A DNA stretch of 64,000 nt, taken from positions 1 to 64,000 of the forward strand of contig WQVD01000002.1 of the NCBI GenBank assembly GCA_009781755.1, given 5' to 3'. The position numbers were made by a program, and so were the translations under genes. This document shows, one piece after another, positions 27,118 through 36,009 of the stretch (position 1 is the stretch's first letter; every line of letters starts with the position of its first letter). The DNA comes from Defluviitaleaceae bacterium. Lineage in GTDB: Bacteria; Bacillota; Clostridia; Lachnospirales; WQUN01. The notes under the pieces were generated by a model, which saw only the letters and a program-made list of their open reading frames with translations, made no database searches and was not told where the DNA came from.

Positions 27118-27411
27118 ATGCTAACCATCCCCCAAATAAAAAACGCCATCGCGCAAATCGCTCCCGAATACCCCGTCAAGCAAGTACAACTTTTCGGGTC
27201 GTATGCGGATGGGTTGGCTACGGAGAAAAGTGACGTGGATATTCTCGTGGAATTTTCCGAATGGCCGATTTCTCTTTGGGATTATTGCGGGTTTCAACAG
27301 GCAATCGCGGATGCGCTTAATATAAAAGTAGACTTGCTTAGATTTCCATTATCACAAGAGGCATCTTCGTATATGGAAATACAAAGAACGGTGGATTTAT
27401 GGATAAAATAA
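27118..27411 (+). CDS. MntA-like nucleotidyltransferase (antitoxin type)
   Basis: A 97-residue minimal nucleotidyltransferase. The motif GS-x10-DxD is present as GSYADGLATEKSDVD at about residues 27-41, with a third Asp in VDLLRF. In characterised MntA-HepT pairs this enzyme inactivates the HEPN toxin by transferring AMP to a tyrosine. Start ATG 27118 follows two bases after the previous frame's stop; its ribosome site is weak. It overlaps the HepT-like gene by 13 bases. The function is inferred from the family and pairing. Confidence 0.82.
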   Translation: MLTIPQIKNAIAQIAPEYPVKQVQLFGSYADGLATEKSDVDILVEFSEWPISLWDYCGFQQAIADALNIKVDLLRFPLSQEASSYMEIQRTVDLWIK

Positions 27412-27749
27412 ATCGCAGAGATGATATTGTTGCAAAAAAGGTCATTCGTGAGATTGAAGATATCCAAAGGTACATTGCGGGAATGACATCAGAAAACTTT
27501 AATATGGATGATAAAACGCAAAAAGCCGTTGTAATGTCATTGATTAATATCGGTGAATTATCCAAAGCATTTTCAGAAGAATTTGTCACATTTAATAGCC
27601 AAATATCATGGAAGCACATACAAGCAACGCGTAATGTTGCCGCATATAGGTATGAAGCCATTGACTTCCAACTTGTATGGAAAACAATTAATGACGACTT
27701 GCCTGTTTTACAAAATATATTGAATAATTCAATAACCCCACAGGAGTGA
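27399..27749 (+). CDS. HepT-like HEPN protein (DUF86) with altered active site
   Basis: A 116-residue all-helical DUF86 protein, the usual toxin partner of MntA. The family motif R-x4-6-H-x-Y appears here as RNVAAYRYE: the catalytic His is replaced by Tyr while the following Tyr, the residue adenylylated in known systems, is kept. The following AIDFQLVW and DDLPVL match the family well. The change may abolish RNase activity. The gene ends three bases before gyrA, placing it in the gyrase transcription unit. Confidence 0.82.
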   Translation: MDKINRRDDIVAKKVIREIEDIQRYIAGMTSENFNMDDKTQKAVVMSLINIGELSKAFSEEFVTFNSQISWKHIQATRNVAAYRYEAIDFQLVWKTINDDLPVLQNILNNSITPQE

Positions 27750-27752
27750 CCC

Positions 27753-30377
27753 ATGGACGACTTTGAGAACAACAACTTACCGCAGGACCCCCCTACCCCC
27801 GATGACTCCCCCCCGGCGGATAGGGTCAACAATGTAGACATCACCAAGGAGATGCAGGAATCCTTTATTGCGTATGCCATGAGTGTTATTGTGGCGCGGG
27901 CATTGCCCGATGTGCGCGATGGGTTGAAACCGGTGCATCGCCGTATTTTGTATGCCATGAAGGAGCTGAACCTGAGCCCCACGGGCGGTTACCGTAAATC
28001 GGCCAAGATTGTGGGCGACACGATGGGTAACTACCACCCGCATGGTAATAAGGCGATTTATGACGCGATGGTGCGCTTGGCGCAGGACTTCTCGATACGG
28101 TATTGCTTGGTGGATGGGCATGGTAACTTTGGTAGCATGGACGGGGACGAGCCCGCGGCGGACCGATATACCGAGGCGCGCATGACCCGCTTGACCATGG
28201 AGATGCTGGCCGATATTGATAAAGAAACCGTGGATTTTGTGGACAACTACGATGGTTCTTATCAGGAGCCCAGCGTGTTGCCCTCGCGGTTCCCGAATTT
28301 GTTGGTAAATGGCTCGACGGGTATTGCCGTGGGTATGGCCACGAATATTCCGCCGCATAATTTGACGGATGTGTGCGAGGCGATTTTGCACCGCATCAGT
28401 GATTTGCGCGAGGGTCGCGAAACGGAATTGCATGATTTGATTAATATTGTTAAAGCGCCGGATTATCCCACAGGCGGAGGGATACTGGGCACGGCATCGG
28501 TGCGTGAGGCGTACAAGACCGGGCGCGGGCGTGTGGTGTTGCGCGGCGATGTGGTCATTGAGCCTCTGGGCACCAAGGCCGGGGCGAAGAATCCGCAACC
28601 TCGCAACGATGGCCGTGAGCAAATCCGCGTTACGGCGGTGCCGTATCAAGTGAACAAAGCCGAGTTAGTGAAGAAAATCGCCGATTTGGTCAAGGAAAAG
28701 AAAATCGACGGTATTACCGATATCCGTGACGAATCCAACCGCCAAGGTGTGCGCATCGTCATTGAGTTGCGGCGCGATGCGAATACGCAGGTGATTTTGA
28801 ACCAGTTGTACAAGCTGTCCAGTTTGCAAACCAGTTATGGTATTACGATGTTGGCGTTGGTGAACAATGAGCCCAAGACGTTAAACTTGGCAGAAATGAT
28901 CGAGCATTACATCGACCATCAAAAGGACGTTATCACCCGTCGCACGCAATTTGACTTGGACAAGGCCGAACGCCGCGCGCATATATTGGAAGGGTTGCTA
29001 AAAGCGCTCGACCATATCGACGAAATCATTCAAATCATCCGTTCGTCCAAGGACGACAGCGAGTCATTGCCGCGTTTGATGGAGCGTTTCGGCTTCAGTG
29101 AAATCCAAGCCAAAGCCATCCTCGACATGCGCCTGCGCACGCTGCAAGGCCTGTCACGCGAGCGTTTGGAAGCGGAATATGCCGATTTAATGAAACTCAT
29201 TGGTGAATTGCGTGCCATCCTGGCCAGCGAGAACCGCTTGTTGGAAGTCTTCGCCGAAGAGTTGACCGTCATCCAAAATCGCTTTGGCGATGCGCGGCGC
29301 ACGGCTATTTTGCAAGATATGGGCGAAATCATGGATGCCGACCTCATCGACGAGGAAGAATCCGTTATCACGTTGTCGCATATGAACTACATCAAGCGCA
29401 TGCCGTTGGAAACCTACCGCGCACAACACCGTGGCGGACGCGGCGTGGTAGGCTTGAAGACGCGCGAAGAAGATTGGGTCAAGGATTTATTCGTATCCAG
29501 CACCCATGACCAAATCCTATTCTTCACCAATTTTGGCCGCGTGTACCGCAAGCGTGCGTTTGAAATTCCTGTGGCGGGGCGTACCGCGCGTGGGTTGGCG
29601 TTGGTTAATTTGCTCAACCTCAACCCCGGCGAGACAATAACTGCCATGATTCCCATTAAAGTCAAACAAGACCCGCCCGAACGCCGTCGCCAGTATCTAA
29701 TCATGGTCACGAAAAAAGGCATCGTAAAGCGTACCGCGCTGGATGCGTTTAATAACATCAACAAAAACGGCCTTATCGCGTTGACCATTCGCGAGGACGA
29801 CGAATTGATTGCCGTACTCAAGACCGATGGACGGCGGGAGCTTTTCCTTGCTACCGTCAATGGCAAGGGCATCCGCTTCCAAGAAGACCAAGTGCGTGCC
29901 ATGGGGCGTACTGCCAGCGGTGTGCGCGGTATCAAATTGCGCGCGGGCGACAATGTCGTGGGTGCTACCGTGGCGGACGAACAAGTCATGCTCGTATCCG
30001 ACAAGGGCTACGGCAAGGGTACGCTCCTGGCCGATTGCCGCGGGCAAAAACGCGGCGGCATGGGCTTGACCGTATACAAACCCAACGACCGCGTCGGCAA
30101 ACTCGTGGGCATCACCGCCTGCGGGCAAGACAACGAAAACGATGAACTTATGCTCATCAACTCCGAAGGGGTTATCATCCGCCTGCGCATCGCCCAAATC
30201 AGCGTTCAGGGGCGTTACGCCAGCGGTGTCAAGCTTATCAGCTTGGACGAAGGTGCCACTGTGGTAGCTTTGGCCAAGATTATCGACGGTGCGCTCATGG
30301 GTGATAAAAACGATGAATTAACGGAAGAAACCGACGAATCCGGTGAAGACGCCGGCACAGACACCGCGCAAGAATAA
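27753..30377 (+). CDS. gyrA: DNA gyrase subunit A
   Basis: The DNA breakage-reunion subunit. 874 residues with the catalytic Tyr in AADRYTEARMT, the N-terminal EMQESFIAYAMSVIVARALPD signature region, and a C-terminal beta-pinwheel containing the GyrA-box-like GQKRGGMG, which favours gyrase over topoisomerase IV. AGGAGT precedes ATG. It ends with an acidic tail (Glu/Asp-rich). Confidence 0.97.
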   Translation: MDDFENNNLPQDPPTPDDSPPADRVNNVDITKEMQESFIAYAMSVIVARALPDVRDGLKPVHRRILYAMKELNLSPTGGYRKSAKIVGDTMGNYHPHGNKAIYDAMVRLAQDFSIRYCLVDGHGNFGSMDGDEPAADRYTEARMTRLTMEMLADIDKETVDFVDNYDGSYQEPSVLPSRFPNLLVNGSTGIAVGMATNIPPHNLTDVCEAILHRISDLREGRETELHDLINIVKAPDYPTGGGILGTASVREAYKTGRGRVVLRGDVVIEPLGTKAGAKNPQPRNDGREQIRVTAVPYQVNKAELVKKIADLVKEKKIDGITDIRDESNRQGVRIVIELRRDANTQVILNQLYKLSSLQTSYGITMLALVNNEPKTLNLAEMIEHYIDHQKDVITRRTQFDLDKAERRAHILEGLLKALDHIDEIIQIIRSSKDDSESLPRLMERFGFSEIQAKAILDMRLRTLQGLSRERLEAEYADLMKLIGELRAILASENRLLEVFAEELTVIQNRFGDARRTAILQDMGEIMDADLIDEEESVITLSHMNYIKRMPLETYRAQHRGGRGVVGLKTREEDWVKDLFVSSTHDQILFFTNFGRVYRKRAFEIPVAGRTARGLALVNLLNLNPGETITAMIPIKVKQDPPERRRQYLIMVTKKGIVKRTALDAFNNINKNGLIALTIREDDELIAVLKTDGRRELFLATVNGKGIRFQEDQVRAMGRTASGVRGIKLRAGDNVVGATVADEQVMLVSDKGYGKGTLLADCRGQKRGGMGLTVYKPNDRVGKLVGITACGQDNENDELMLINSEGVIIRLRIAQISVQGRYASGVKLISLDEGATVVALAKIIDGALMGDKNDELTEETDESGEDAGTDTAQE

Positions 30378-30466
30378 TAAATGTCAGCAACGTCAGATAA
30401 ATGAATGCCGGCGAAGATAGCGGCTTGCGGCATTCGATAACAGGGACGAAACCGGGGAGGAATAGC

Positions 30467-30820
30467 ATGGGGAATTATGCGGCGTATTTACCACACATCA
30501 ATGCCGAAGAGGGCATCAAGCGCATCATGAACAACAAGAAGCTCTACATTTCAATGCTTACGCGTTTTAAATTGCAAGAGATGACCGATGCGCTCTTGGA
30601 GTCCGTTGCTTCCGGTGACCATGAAAAAATCATTTTTGCCGCGCATGCGCTTAAGGGAGCGGCTGGTAATCTAGGATTACCCACGTTGCAAGACCTGACG
30701 GGCATCATGGAACAATCGGCCAAGGAGAAGAATGACGTTGCACATTTATTGCCCGATTTACGTGCATTAGTTGGTGAAATAACGCTGTTGATAGAGGCGT
30801 TTATACGGGATGAAGTGTAG
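30467..30820 (+). CDS. Histidine phosphotransfer (Hpt) domain protein
   Basis: A 117-residue stand-alone Hpt protein: a four-helix bundle carrying the phosphoacceptor His in AAHALKGAAGNLG at about residue 60. GGGAGG before ATG 30467 defines the start; a longer in-frame start at 30401 lacks one. Hpt proteins relay phosphate from a hybrid kinase receiver domain to a response regulator. The window has one hybrid kinase lacking its own Hpt (51075), a possible partner; that pairing is inference. Confidence 0.85.
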   Translation: MGNYAAYLPHINAEEGIKRIMNNKKLYISMLTRFKLQEMTDALLESVASGDHEKIIFAAHALKGAAGNLGLPTLQDLTGIMEQSAKEKNDVAHLLPDLRALVGEITLLIEAFIRDEV

Positions 30821-30890
30821 GGCGCTACCCCAAACCCCACGAAGGGCACAGATATCCACATTATCACGCAAAAACACCTAACCACAACAA

Positions 30891-30916
30891 AAAAAGCCGC
30901 GATTAAGCGGCTTTTC
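30891..30916 (+). terminator. Terminator after the Hpt gene
   Basis: AGCCGC / GCGGCT stem with A run before and TTTT after, 70 bp past the stop. Confidence 0.8.
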
Positions 30917-30954
30917 ATTTTAACGCACCCAACATGGCTAACTTGCGGTAGCAA

Positions 30955-31018
30955 ATAGGGGATACAAGGGGCGCTTGTGCCCCTTGGCGGGGTTTGGGGC
31001 GGATGCCCCAAGGTCTTG
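30955..31018. repeat. GC-rich double-hairpin repeat, intact copy
   Basis: Two adjacent stems, AAGGGGCGC-TTGT-GCCCCTT and TTTGGGGC-GGAT-GCCCCAAGG. It closely matches 12207-12264 and the reverse of 58027-58090. It lies between the Hpt gene and the convergent ABC-2 permease. Confidence 0.85.
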
Positions 31019-31101
31019 GTCGTGGCGCCGATGTTATCCATCGGATTGCCAAAATGTTTTAATCTGAACGGCTACTTATGCCGCGAGGTAGTCCGCACTG
31101 T

Positions 31102-31878
31102 TTACCACTCTTGTTGCTTCAACCGCCATACTGCTAGCCATAAGCATAACACCGCCAGTACCACAGCCACGCCTACTTGCATGGCGAAGTCATCGTAAAT
31201 ATACCCCATCGACAGTGCGGTATTGTTGCCTGCCAAGCCGCCGGGTAGGAAACGACCTACGGTCGGAAGCGAGCTTAGTAATAGCATCAACATGTAGCCA
31301 ACAAAGCCCAATACCGCTGCGGTGGCGGTGGATTTGGCGATGGTGGAGGCGAGGATGACCCACGCGATGACCAGGATGAGGAAGATGCCGTATGCAGCTG
31401 CACCCAAAAGTACATAACCGATTTGCCCGGCTTCTTCAAAGAGGTAGAGGGTGTAACCGAAGTTGACAAAAATGGCTGCAAGCAAAGCCAGTAGCGTTAC
31501 GCTAACGGCAACGGTAAACTTGGATAGGACGAAGGATACGGGCGTCACGCCCTTGCAAAAGAGCAGGTCGATGGTACCGGATGATTTCTCGCGGTGGATG
31601 AGGCCCATGAAAAGGATGACAGTAACGATGGCACCGACTTGCGCCATGTTGGAATAGAACTGCGTGTAGGCATCGTGCCATTCGGGGTCGGGGAAGATCG
31701 CCATGAAAGCCTCGGCCTCACCGGCGGGCAAGAGGAATTCGAAGAATTCGCCCATGAAGCGTGCCATCATGGGGCTGAGAATGGCGAAGGATACGAATAC
31801 GCAGGCTAGGACGAGGAGCTTCTTGGTGCGCAGGTTCTCGCGCAGTTCTTTTTCGAGTAAGACGGTGAAATTACGCAT
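31102..31878 (-). CDS. ABC-2 type transporter permease
   Basis: A 258-residue membrane protein with six hydrophobic helices, the layout of ABC-2 permeases (NosY/CcmB-like). An N-terminal amphipathic start (LLEKELRENLRTKK) is typical. GGAGG lies six bases before ATG; the start overlaps the ATPase end by eight bases. With the ATPase and the PLDc_N-like protein it forms a three-gene operon. The substrate, perhaps a peptide, lipid or antibiotic, is unknown. Confidence 0.87.
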   Translation of the reverse strand: MRNFTVLLEKELRENLRTKKLLVLACVFVSFAILSPMMARFMGEFFEFLLPAGEAEAFMAIFPDPEWHDAYTQFYSNMAQVGAIVTVILFMGLIHREKSSGTIDLLFCKGVTPVSFVLSKFTVAVSVTLLALLAAIFVNFGYTLYLFEEAGQIGYVLLGAAAYGIFLILVIAWVILASTIAKSTATAAVLGFVGYMLMLLLSSLPTVGRFLPGGLAGNNTALSMGYIYDDFAMQVGVAVVLAVLCLWLAVWRLKQQEW

Positions 31879-32896
31879 GGCGCACCTCCGTTTCGTTTTG
31901 CGCGGGTTTTTTAATGACCGCTAAGAAGATTTCTTCCAACGACGGGGAATGCGCGGTGTAGGATTCGATGCTTAGGTCATTGGTGTGCAGTGCGGCGTTG
32001 ACCGCGCGGGAGAGGGCCGCCGATGCAATGTCGCATTGTTCGTCGGTTTGGGGCGCATCGGGCGCGGATTGGCATAGGCGTGTGGTGAATTGCACGGGCG
32101 ATGTCGCTTCCAATGTAAAAGTGCCGCCGTTAGCAATGGATGTAAATTTTTCTGCCATGCTGGCTTCGTGGAAGCGGATGACGGCTTCGTTGCGGCGGTG
32201 TTTGCGTTTCAGGTTAACCAAATAATCCTGCGCCATGATTTTGCCGTGCTCGATGATGAGCACATAGTCGCATACGTCCTCGACATCGGCCAAGATGTGG
32301 GTAGATAGGATGACGGTCGTGTTGGCCGTTTGCTTGAGCGTGCGGATGATTTCGGTTACATCGCGCCGGCCGATGGGGTCGAGCGCGGAAATGGGTTCGT
32401 CCATGAACACGACCGCGGGGTCGTTGATGAGCGCCTGCGCGATGCCCAAACGCTGCTTCATGCCACGGGAATAACCGGCGATGGTGCTGCGCGCGCGGGA
32501 TAGACCGACGGTTTCCAGCAATTGTGTCACTTTGGCTTTGCGCATGTTGGCGGGGATGCCACATAGCTTGGCGCACAGGGTCAGGAATTCTGCGCCGTTC
32601 ATGTAGCTGTAGTAATTGGGTACGTCGGGCAGGTAGCCAAAGGGCAATTGCGTGGGCGCACCGTAAATCAGCGGTTCGCCCATGATGGTGATTTCGCCCG
32701 CGGTGGGGCGCTTGAGACCTACCAGCATCTTGAGCGTGGTGGTCTTACCCGCGCCGTTTTTGCCTAGGAAACCGCAGCATACGCCCGCGGGAATGTGAAT
32801 GGAAATATCATCTACCGCACGCGAGGTCTTGTAAATCTTGGATAACCCGCGCGCCTCTACCGCAGCGGGCCTGTTATTTGACTCGATTGTGCTCAT
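31871..32896 (-). CDS. ABC transporter ATP-binding protein
   Basis: A 341-residue exporter ATPase: Walker A GKNGAGKTT, signature YSRGMKQR (Arg in place of the usual Gly), Walker B VVFMDEPISALD. ATG 32896 overlaps the stop of the previous gene, with AAGGAGG nine bases upstream; longer in-frame starts lack a site. The C-terminal 110 residues are an extra domain typical of CcmA/NatA-like ATPases. It pairs with the ABC-2 permease. Confidence 0.92.
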   Translation of the reverse strand: MSTIESNNRPAAVEARGLSKIYKTSRAVDDISIHIPAGVCCGFLGKNGAGKTTTLKMLVGLKRPTAGEITIMGEPLIYGAPTQLPFGYLPDVPNYYSYMNGAEFLTLCAKLCGIPANMRKAKVTQLLETVGLSRARSTIAGYSRGMKQRLGIAQALINDPAVVFMDEPISALDPIGRRDVTEIIRTLKQTANTTVILSTHILADVEDVCDYVLIIEHGKIMAQDYLVNLKRKHRRNEAVIRFHEASMAEKFTSIANGGTFTLEATSPVQFTTRLCQSAPDAPQTDEQCDIASAALSRAVNAALHTNDLSIESYTAHSPSLEEIFLAVIKKPAQNETEVRHA

Positions 32897-33213
32897 GACA
32901 TGCCGCCTCCTTGATGGGGCGGATAACCGCCGCCGCGTTGTTGATCGCGCAGGTCTTGTTCTTGTGCCCATTTTCCGTCCAGCATGCCCGAACCCAGCGC
33001 AAAGTAAATTACCGGCCCGATGATGCTAACAAGAATAGCAAGCAATAACCACAAGATTTTCTCGTTCCAGGGGTTGGGTTTCTTGGCAATGCTGATGATG
33101 GCTGTGATCATCAATGCCCATTGAACAATCAGCATCGGAATCAAAATGGGCAGCATGCGTGTGATTAAGTCAACAGCTGCATCCCAATCTGTTGTGCCAA
33201 AGTTTACATTCAT
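32893..33213 (-). CDS. PLDc_N-domain small membrane protein
   Basis: 106 residues with two membrane helices (IPMLIVQWALMITAIISI and ILWLLLAILVSIIGPVIYF) and the KPNPWNEKILW segment typical of the PLDc_N family, usually found beside ABC-2 exporters. A Gly/Gln-rich tail follows. GAGGTG lies before ATG. It leads the exporter operon. Confidence 0.85.
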   Translation of the reverse strand: MNVNFGTTDWDAAVDLITRMLPILIPMLIVQWALMITAIISIAKKPNPWNEKILWLLLAILVSIIGPVIYFALGSGMLDGKWAQEQDLRDQQRGGGYPPHQGGGMS

Positions 33214-33250
33214 TTTGTCACCTCATTTATATTTTTCCGCCACTTATGTG

Positions 33251-33433
33251 TCATTTAATGCAGCGGGAGTTTACGAATTGCGTTAGCGTCTTGACGATCT
33301 GTTTAAAATCGGCGTTGTCTTGCAAGGGTGTGAAGAGGGGATCGTACAGGTATTGGAGCATGTCATGTCGCACGATCGCTTCATTGCGGGGGATTGGGGC
33401 AGCGTTTTCTACGATAAAATCATCTAGTTTGTT
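33251..33433 (-). other. -1 frame extension of the HTH regulator gene
   Basis: After the regulator stop (33424-33426) the -1 frame stays open for 60 codons to a TGA at 33251-33253, reading NKLDDFIVENAAP and on to FVNSRCIK. The regulator ends with codons GAT TTT TTA ACA AAC TAG, so T-TTT-TTA is a canonical -1 slippery heptamer in the correct phase. Either programmed frameshifting or a one-base loss in a T run is possible. Confidence 0.5.
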
Positions 33434-34365
33434 AAAAAATCATCGCCCCGTACTGCGAAGGGGAAGAAATCGTTGATGCAAACATCCGCATATTTTTTGA
33501 GTACCGACAGGGATTTTTCCGTATGCGTGGCGGTTTGGTACATCATTGCGCCCAATATGTACAGCATGGCCATATTGTTTACGTTTATGCGCCTCATATT
33601 GAAAAGATCAGCCAGTGCTTCTGCCCGTAAGTAGAGTGCTTCCGCCCGTGCGAAGTCGTTTATGTTGCTTTGCAATGCCACCATCATGGATTGGAAGATT
33701 TCCATGATTTTTATGAACAAATCGGCCTGCATGGTTTCTTGTGCTTTATCTTCGTTGCCCATCAGCCGATGCGCTTGTGCTATGTGCGTGCGGTCGGGCA
33801 GCGACATCATCATGGAATCGCCCATAAGTTCCAACACGGCTTCGCCTTCGTTAACGGCCAGGTGGCACACGGCTTGTATGTTAATGGTCGCCCATGTGAG
33901 TTGCTGGTCTTTACTGTTGCCGGTGACTCTTTGGCACAGTTTGATGGCGGCGCGGATGATTTGCGCGGTGCGTTCTGCGTCGCCGGCCATGGGCGCGTGG
34001 TTGATGTACAGCAACGCCATGCGGTGCAGCAACGAATAGCAGGAATAGTACTTTTTAATCATTCCTTCGATTTCGGCGATGACCGATTCAAAGGGTTGTT
34101 GGGTAAAATCCAACGCCAGCCGCTGGTACAGCTTCACGATTTCGGCTTCAGGCATCTGTGGCGCGTAGTTGATTAATGTGTCGACACTGATGTCAAAAAA
34201 AGCCGCCAAAACAGGCAGTTGCGCAATATCGGGATAGCTCGCGCCCGTTTCCCACTTGGACACGGTGGCTTTGACTACGCCCAAGTGTGCGGCGAGTTCT
34301 TCTTGCGTGATGCCTTTTTGGCGGCGGTGCTCCGCAATGACGGTTGCACAGTTGATTTGTTTCAT
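33424..34365 (-). CDS. HTH transcriptional regulator with TPR-like C-terminal part
   Basis: About 313 residues. Residues 9-65 form an XRE-type helix-turn-helix (RRQKGITQEELAAHLGVVKA, then TVSKWETG). The rest is helical, in pairs, like the TPR domains of Rgg/PlcR-type peptide-responsive regulators, but no peptide gene is seen. Start taken at ATG 34365, with a weak ribosome site. A 12-bp palindrome lies just upstream. A -1 frame continuation would add 60 residues (33251-33433). Confidence 0.72.
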   Translation of the reverse strand: MKQINCATVIAEHRRQKGITQEELAAHLGVVKATVSKWETGASYPDIAQLPVLAAFFDISVDTLINYAPQMPEAEIVKLYQRLALDFTQQPFESVIAEIEGMIKKYYSCYSLLHRMALLYINHAPMAGDAERTAQIIRAAIKLCQRVTGNSKDQQLTWATINIQAVCHLAVNEGEAVLELMGDSMMMSLPDRTHIAQAHRLMGNEDKAQETMQADLFIKIMEIFQSMMVALQSNINDFARAEALYLRAEALADLFNMRRINVNNMAMLYILGAMMYQTATHTEKSLSVLKKYADVCINDFFPFAVRGDDFLTN

Positions 34366-34386
34366 GTGCATACTGTACCACGATAC

Positions 34387-34398
34387 AAAGTCAACTTT
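34387..34398. promoter_or_regulatory. Candidate operator upstream of the HTH regulator
   Basis: AAAGTCAACTTT is a palindrome with 5-bp arms about two dozen bases before the regulator start. A second half-like copy, GAAAGTCAAC, lies 30 bp further upstream. It could be the regulator's own binding site. Confidence 0.4.
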
Positions 34399-34458
34399 CA
34401 AGCAACATGTCATTGATTTTGCGTGCGAAAGTCAACGGATGGGAAACATTTTTGTGCG

Positions 34459-36009
34459 TTACAACCCCAACATCGCCGACACTGCATACACGGGCGAGTT
34501 CCAATAAATTGTAACTTCGTTGGCAGAATAACTGTCTTGGTGGTCGATGTAGGCCTTGGACGGAGGTGCGCCGTTGCGGTGTGTTTTCATGGCGTCATCT
34601 TGTTGGGTGTTGCGGTTGGGGCCGCCCACGACCATGCCGGGCAGACATTGCCCAACGGCCACGGACGGGCGGTGATGCGGGTGGCGTGCGGCGTTTTCGC
34701 CAAAGCCGGTGATGTAGCTTTGTGACAGTGGATTGCGACCCAATAAATAATGAAGATGTTCCCACGCGGCTTGGGTGAGTTGTTTTTGGGTGAAGCCTGC
34801 CGTGTGGGTGAGCTTGCGTGTGATTAACAGCATGAGGGCGTTGTTGGCAACGGTCATATTGCTGCCCCACATGTAGTTATCCCCCAGCGAATTGCCGTAG
34901 GGGTCAGCTGCTTGCAAATCCAAAATACGCGCAGATTGTGACAATAGTGTGTCACGCATGGCGGCGGCGAGGGTTTCGTCTTGATTGTGTGCGTGAAAGA
35001 GGTATTCGTAGATTCCATAGGTGCCAACTTGCCCCCAACCCAAGCCGACGAGGATTTCGCTTCCTTTTACATAGTCGTGGAATTCGGCTTCGCCCGTGGC
35101 GGCGTATAAGGCGTTGGCCGCCCAATAACGTTCATCCGCATCGGTACGTGCGCCGTAACCCCCGGTAAAAATATCGTCCGGATTCTTAAAAGTTGGATAG
35201 TCGGGGTTTGCTTGCAACCATGCCCATGCATTGCGGGCGGCGGTTAGCATATCTGTAGCATCATCGGGGAAGAACCGCCCCGCCATCGCCATAATAGCGG
35301 CGAAGTCCGCCGTGGCTGTGGCTGATATGGGGGATAATACCAACGCGTTGTGTTCGTCGTGGGGCATTTCGTCCAGCGCGTTAAAATGATGGCACGATAC
35401 TTTGTGATACACGCCGCCGGTTTTATCGCATTGCATCTTGCGCATCCAATTCAACTCGAAGCGGACGGTTTCCAATAAGTTGGCATCGGGATTGGGCGTA
35501 TTTTCGTGGCCGATGAGCAAATCCGCCACGGCCTTGGCTGCAGGTACGATGTAACGCCCGTAATCACCTGCGTCATGCCAGCCGCCGGTTACATCTTTCG
35601 TCTCGTTGGTGCCGTAAATCGTAGCGGGCGTGGTGTGGCACGGCGGGTGCGCCCATGCGCCGCCGCCAACTTCTACCCCGCATTTTTGGTATTCAAAGAA
35701 GTCCAGCAGTGCCTTGCGCAAGCCGTTGTACGGCTCGTTGCACACCATGAAGGGGTAGGATTCTTCGCTACCCTCGGCTATTTCCGCCACCAGCACAAAG
35801 TCGCCCTTCTCTTGCATCGCAGAAAAATCTGCCACACGCACCGTTTCGTCGGAAGGGGCATCGTAAATCGCATCGCCCGGCGTGCCTTCAAAAGCAAAAG
35901 AGCCGTCTACCCGCACCACACGAAAAAACGTGGCGTTACCCGGTAAGACGGCCTTTTTGATATCGGCGGGGCGGTAGCCCAGTTGATTTAAATGGATGTT
36001 GGGGGTCAT
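34459..36009 (-). CDS. Glycoside hydrolase family 9 enzyme without signal peptide
   Basis: 516 residues. An N-terminal Ig-like domain (HLNQLGYRP, typical of family 9 endoglucanases) leads to an (alpha/alpha)6 barrel with DAGDYG near residue 146, the C-terminal His motif GFGENAARHPHHRP and the catalytic Glu in SANEVTIYW. GGAGCG lies before ATG. No signal peptide precedes the Ig-like domain, so the enzyme appears cytoplasmic and may cleave imported oligosaccharides (as cellodextrins or other beta-glucans). No dockerin or carbohydrate-binding module is seen. Confidence 0.93.
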   Translation of the reverse strand: MTPNIHLNQLGYRPADIKKAVLPGNATFFRVVRVDGSFAFEGTPGDAIYDAPSDETVRVADFSAMQEKGDFVLVAEIAEGSEESYPFMVCNEPYNGLRKALLDFFEYQKCGVEVGGGAWAHPPCHTTPATIYGTNETKDVTGGWHDAGDYGRYIVPAAKAVADLLIGHENTPNPDANLLETVRFELNWMRKMQCDKTGGVYHKVSCHHFNALDEMPHDEHNALVLSPISATATADFAAIMAMAGRFFPDDATDMLTAARNAWAWLQANPDYPTFKNPDDIFTGGYGARTDADERYWAANALYAATGEAEFHDYVKGSEILVGLGWGQVGTYGIYEYLFHAHNQDETLAAAMRDTLLSQSARILDLQAADPYGNSLGDNYMWGSNMTVANNALMLLITRKLTHTAGFTQKQLTQAAWEHLHYLLGRNPLSQSYITGFGENAARHPHHRPSVAVGQCLPGMVVGGPNRNTQQDDAMKTHRNGAPPSKAYIDHQDSYSANEVTIYWNSPVYAVSAMLGL

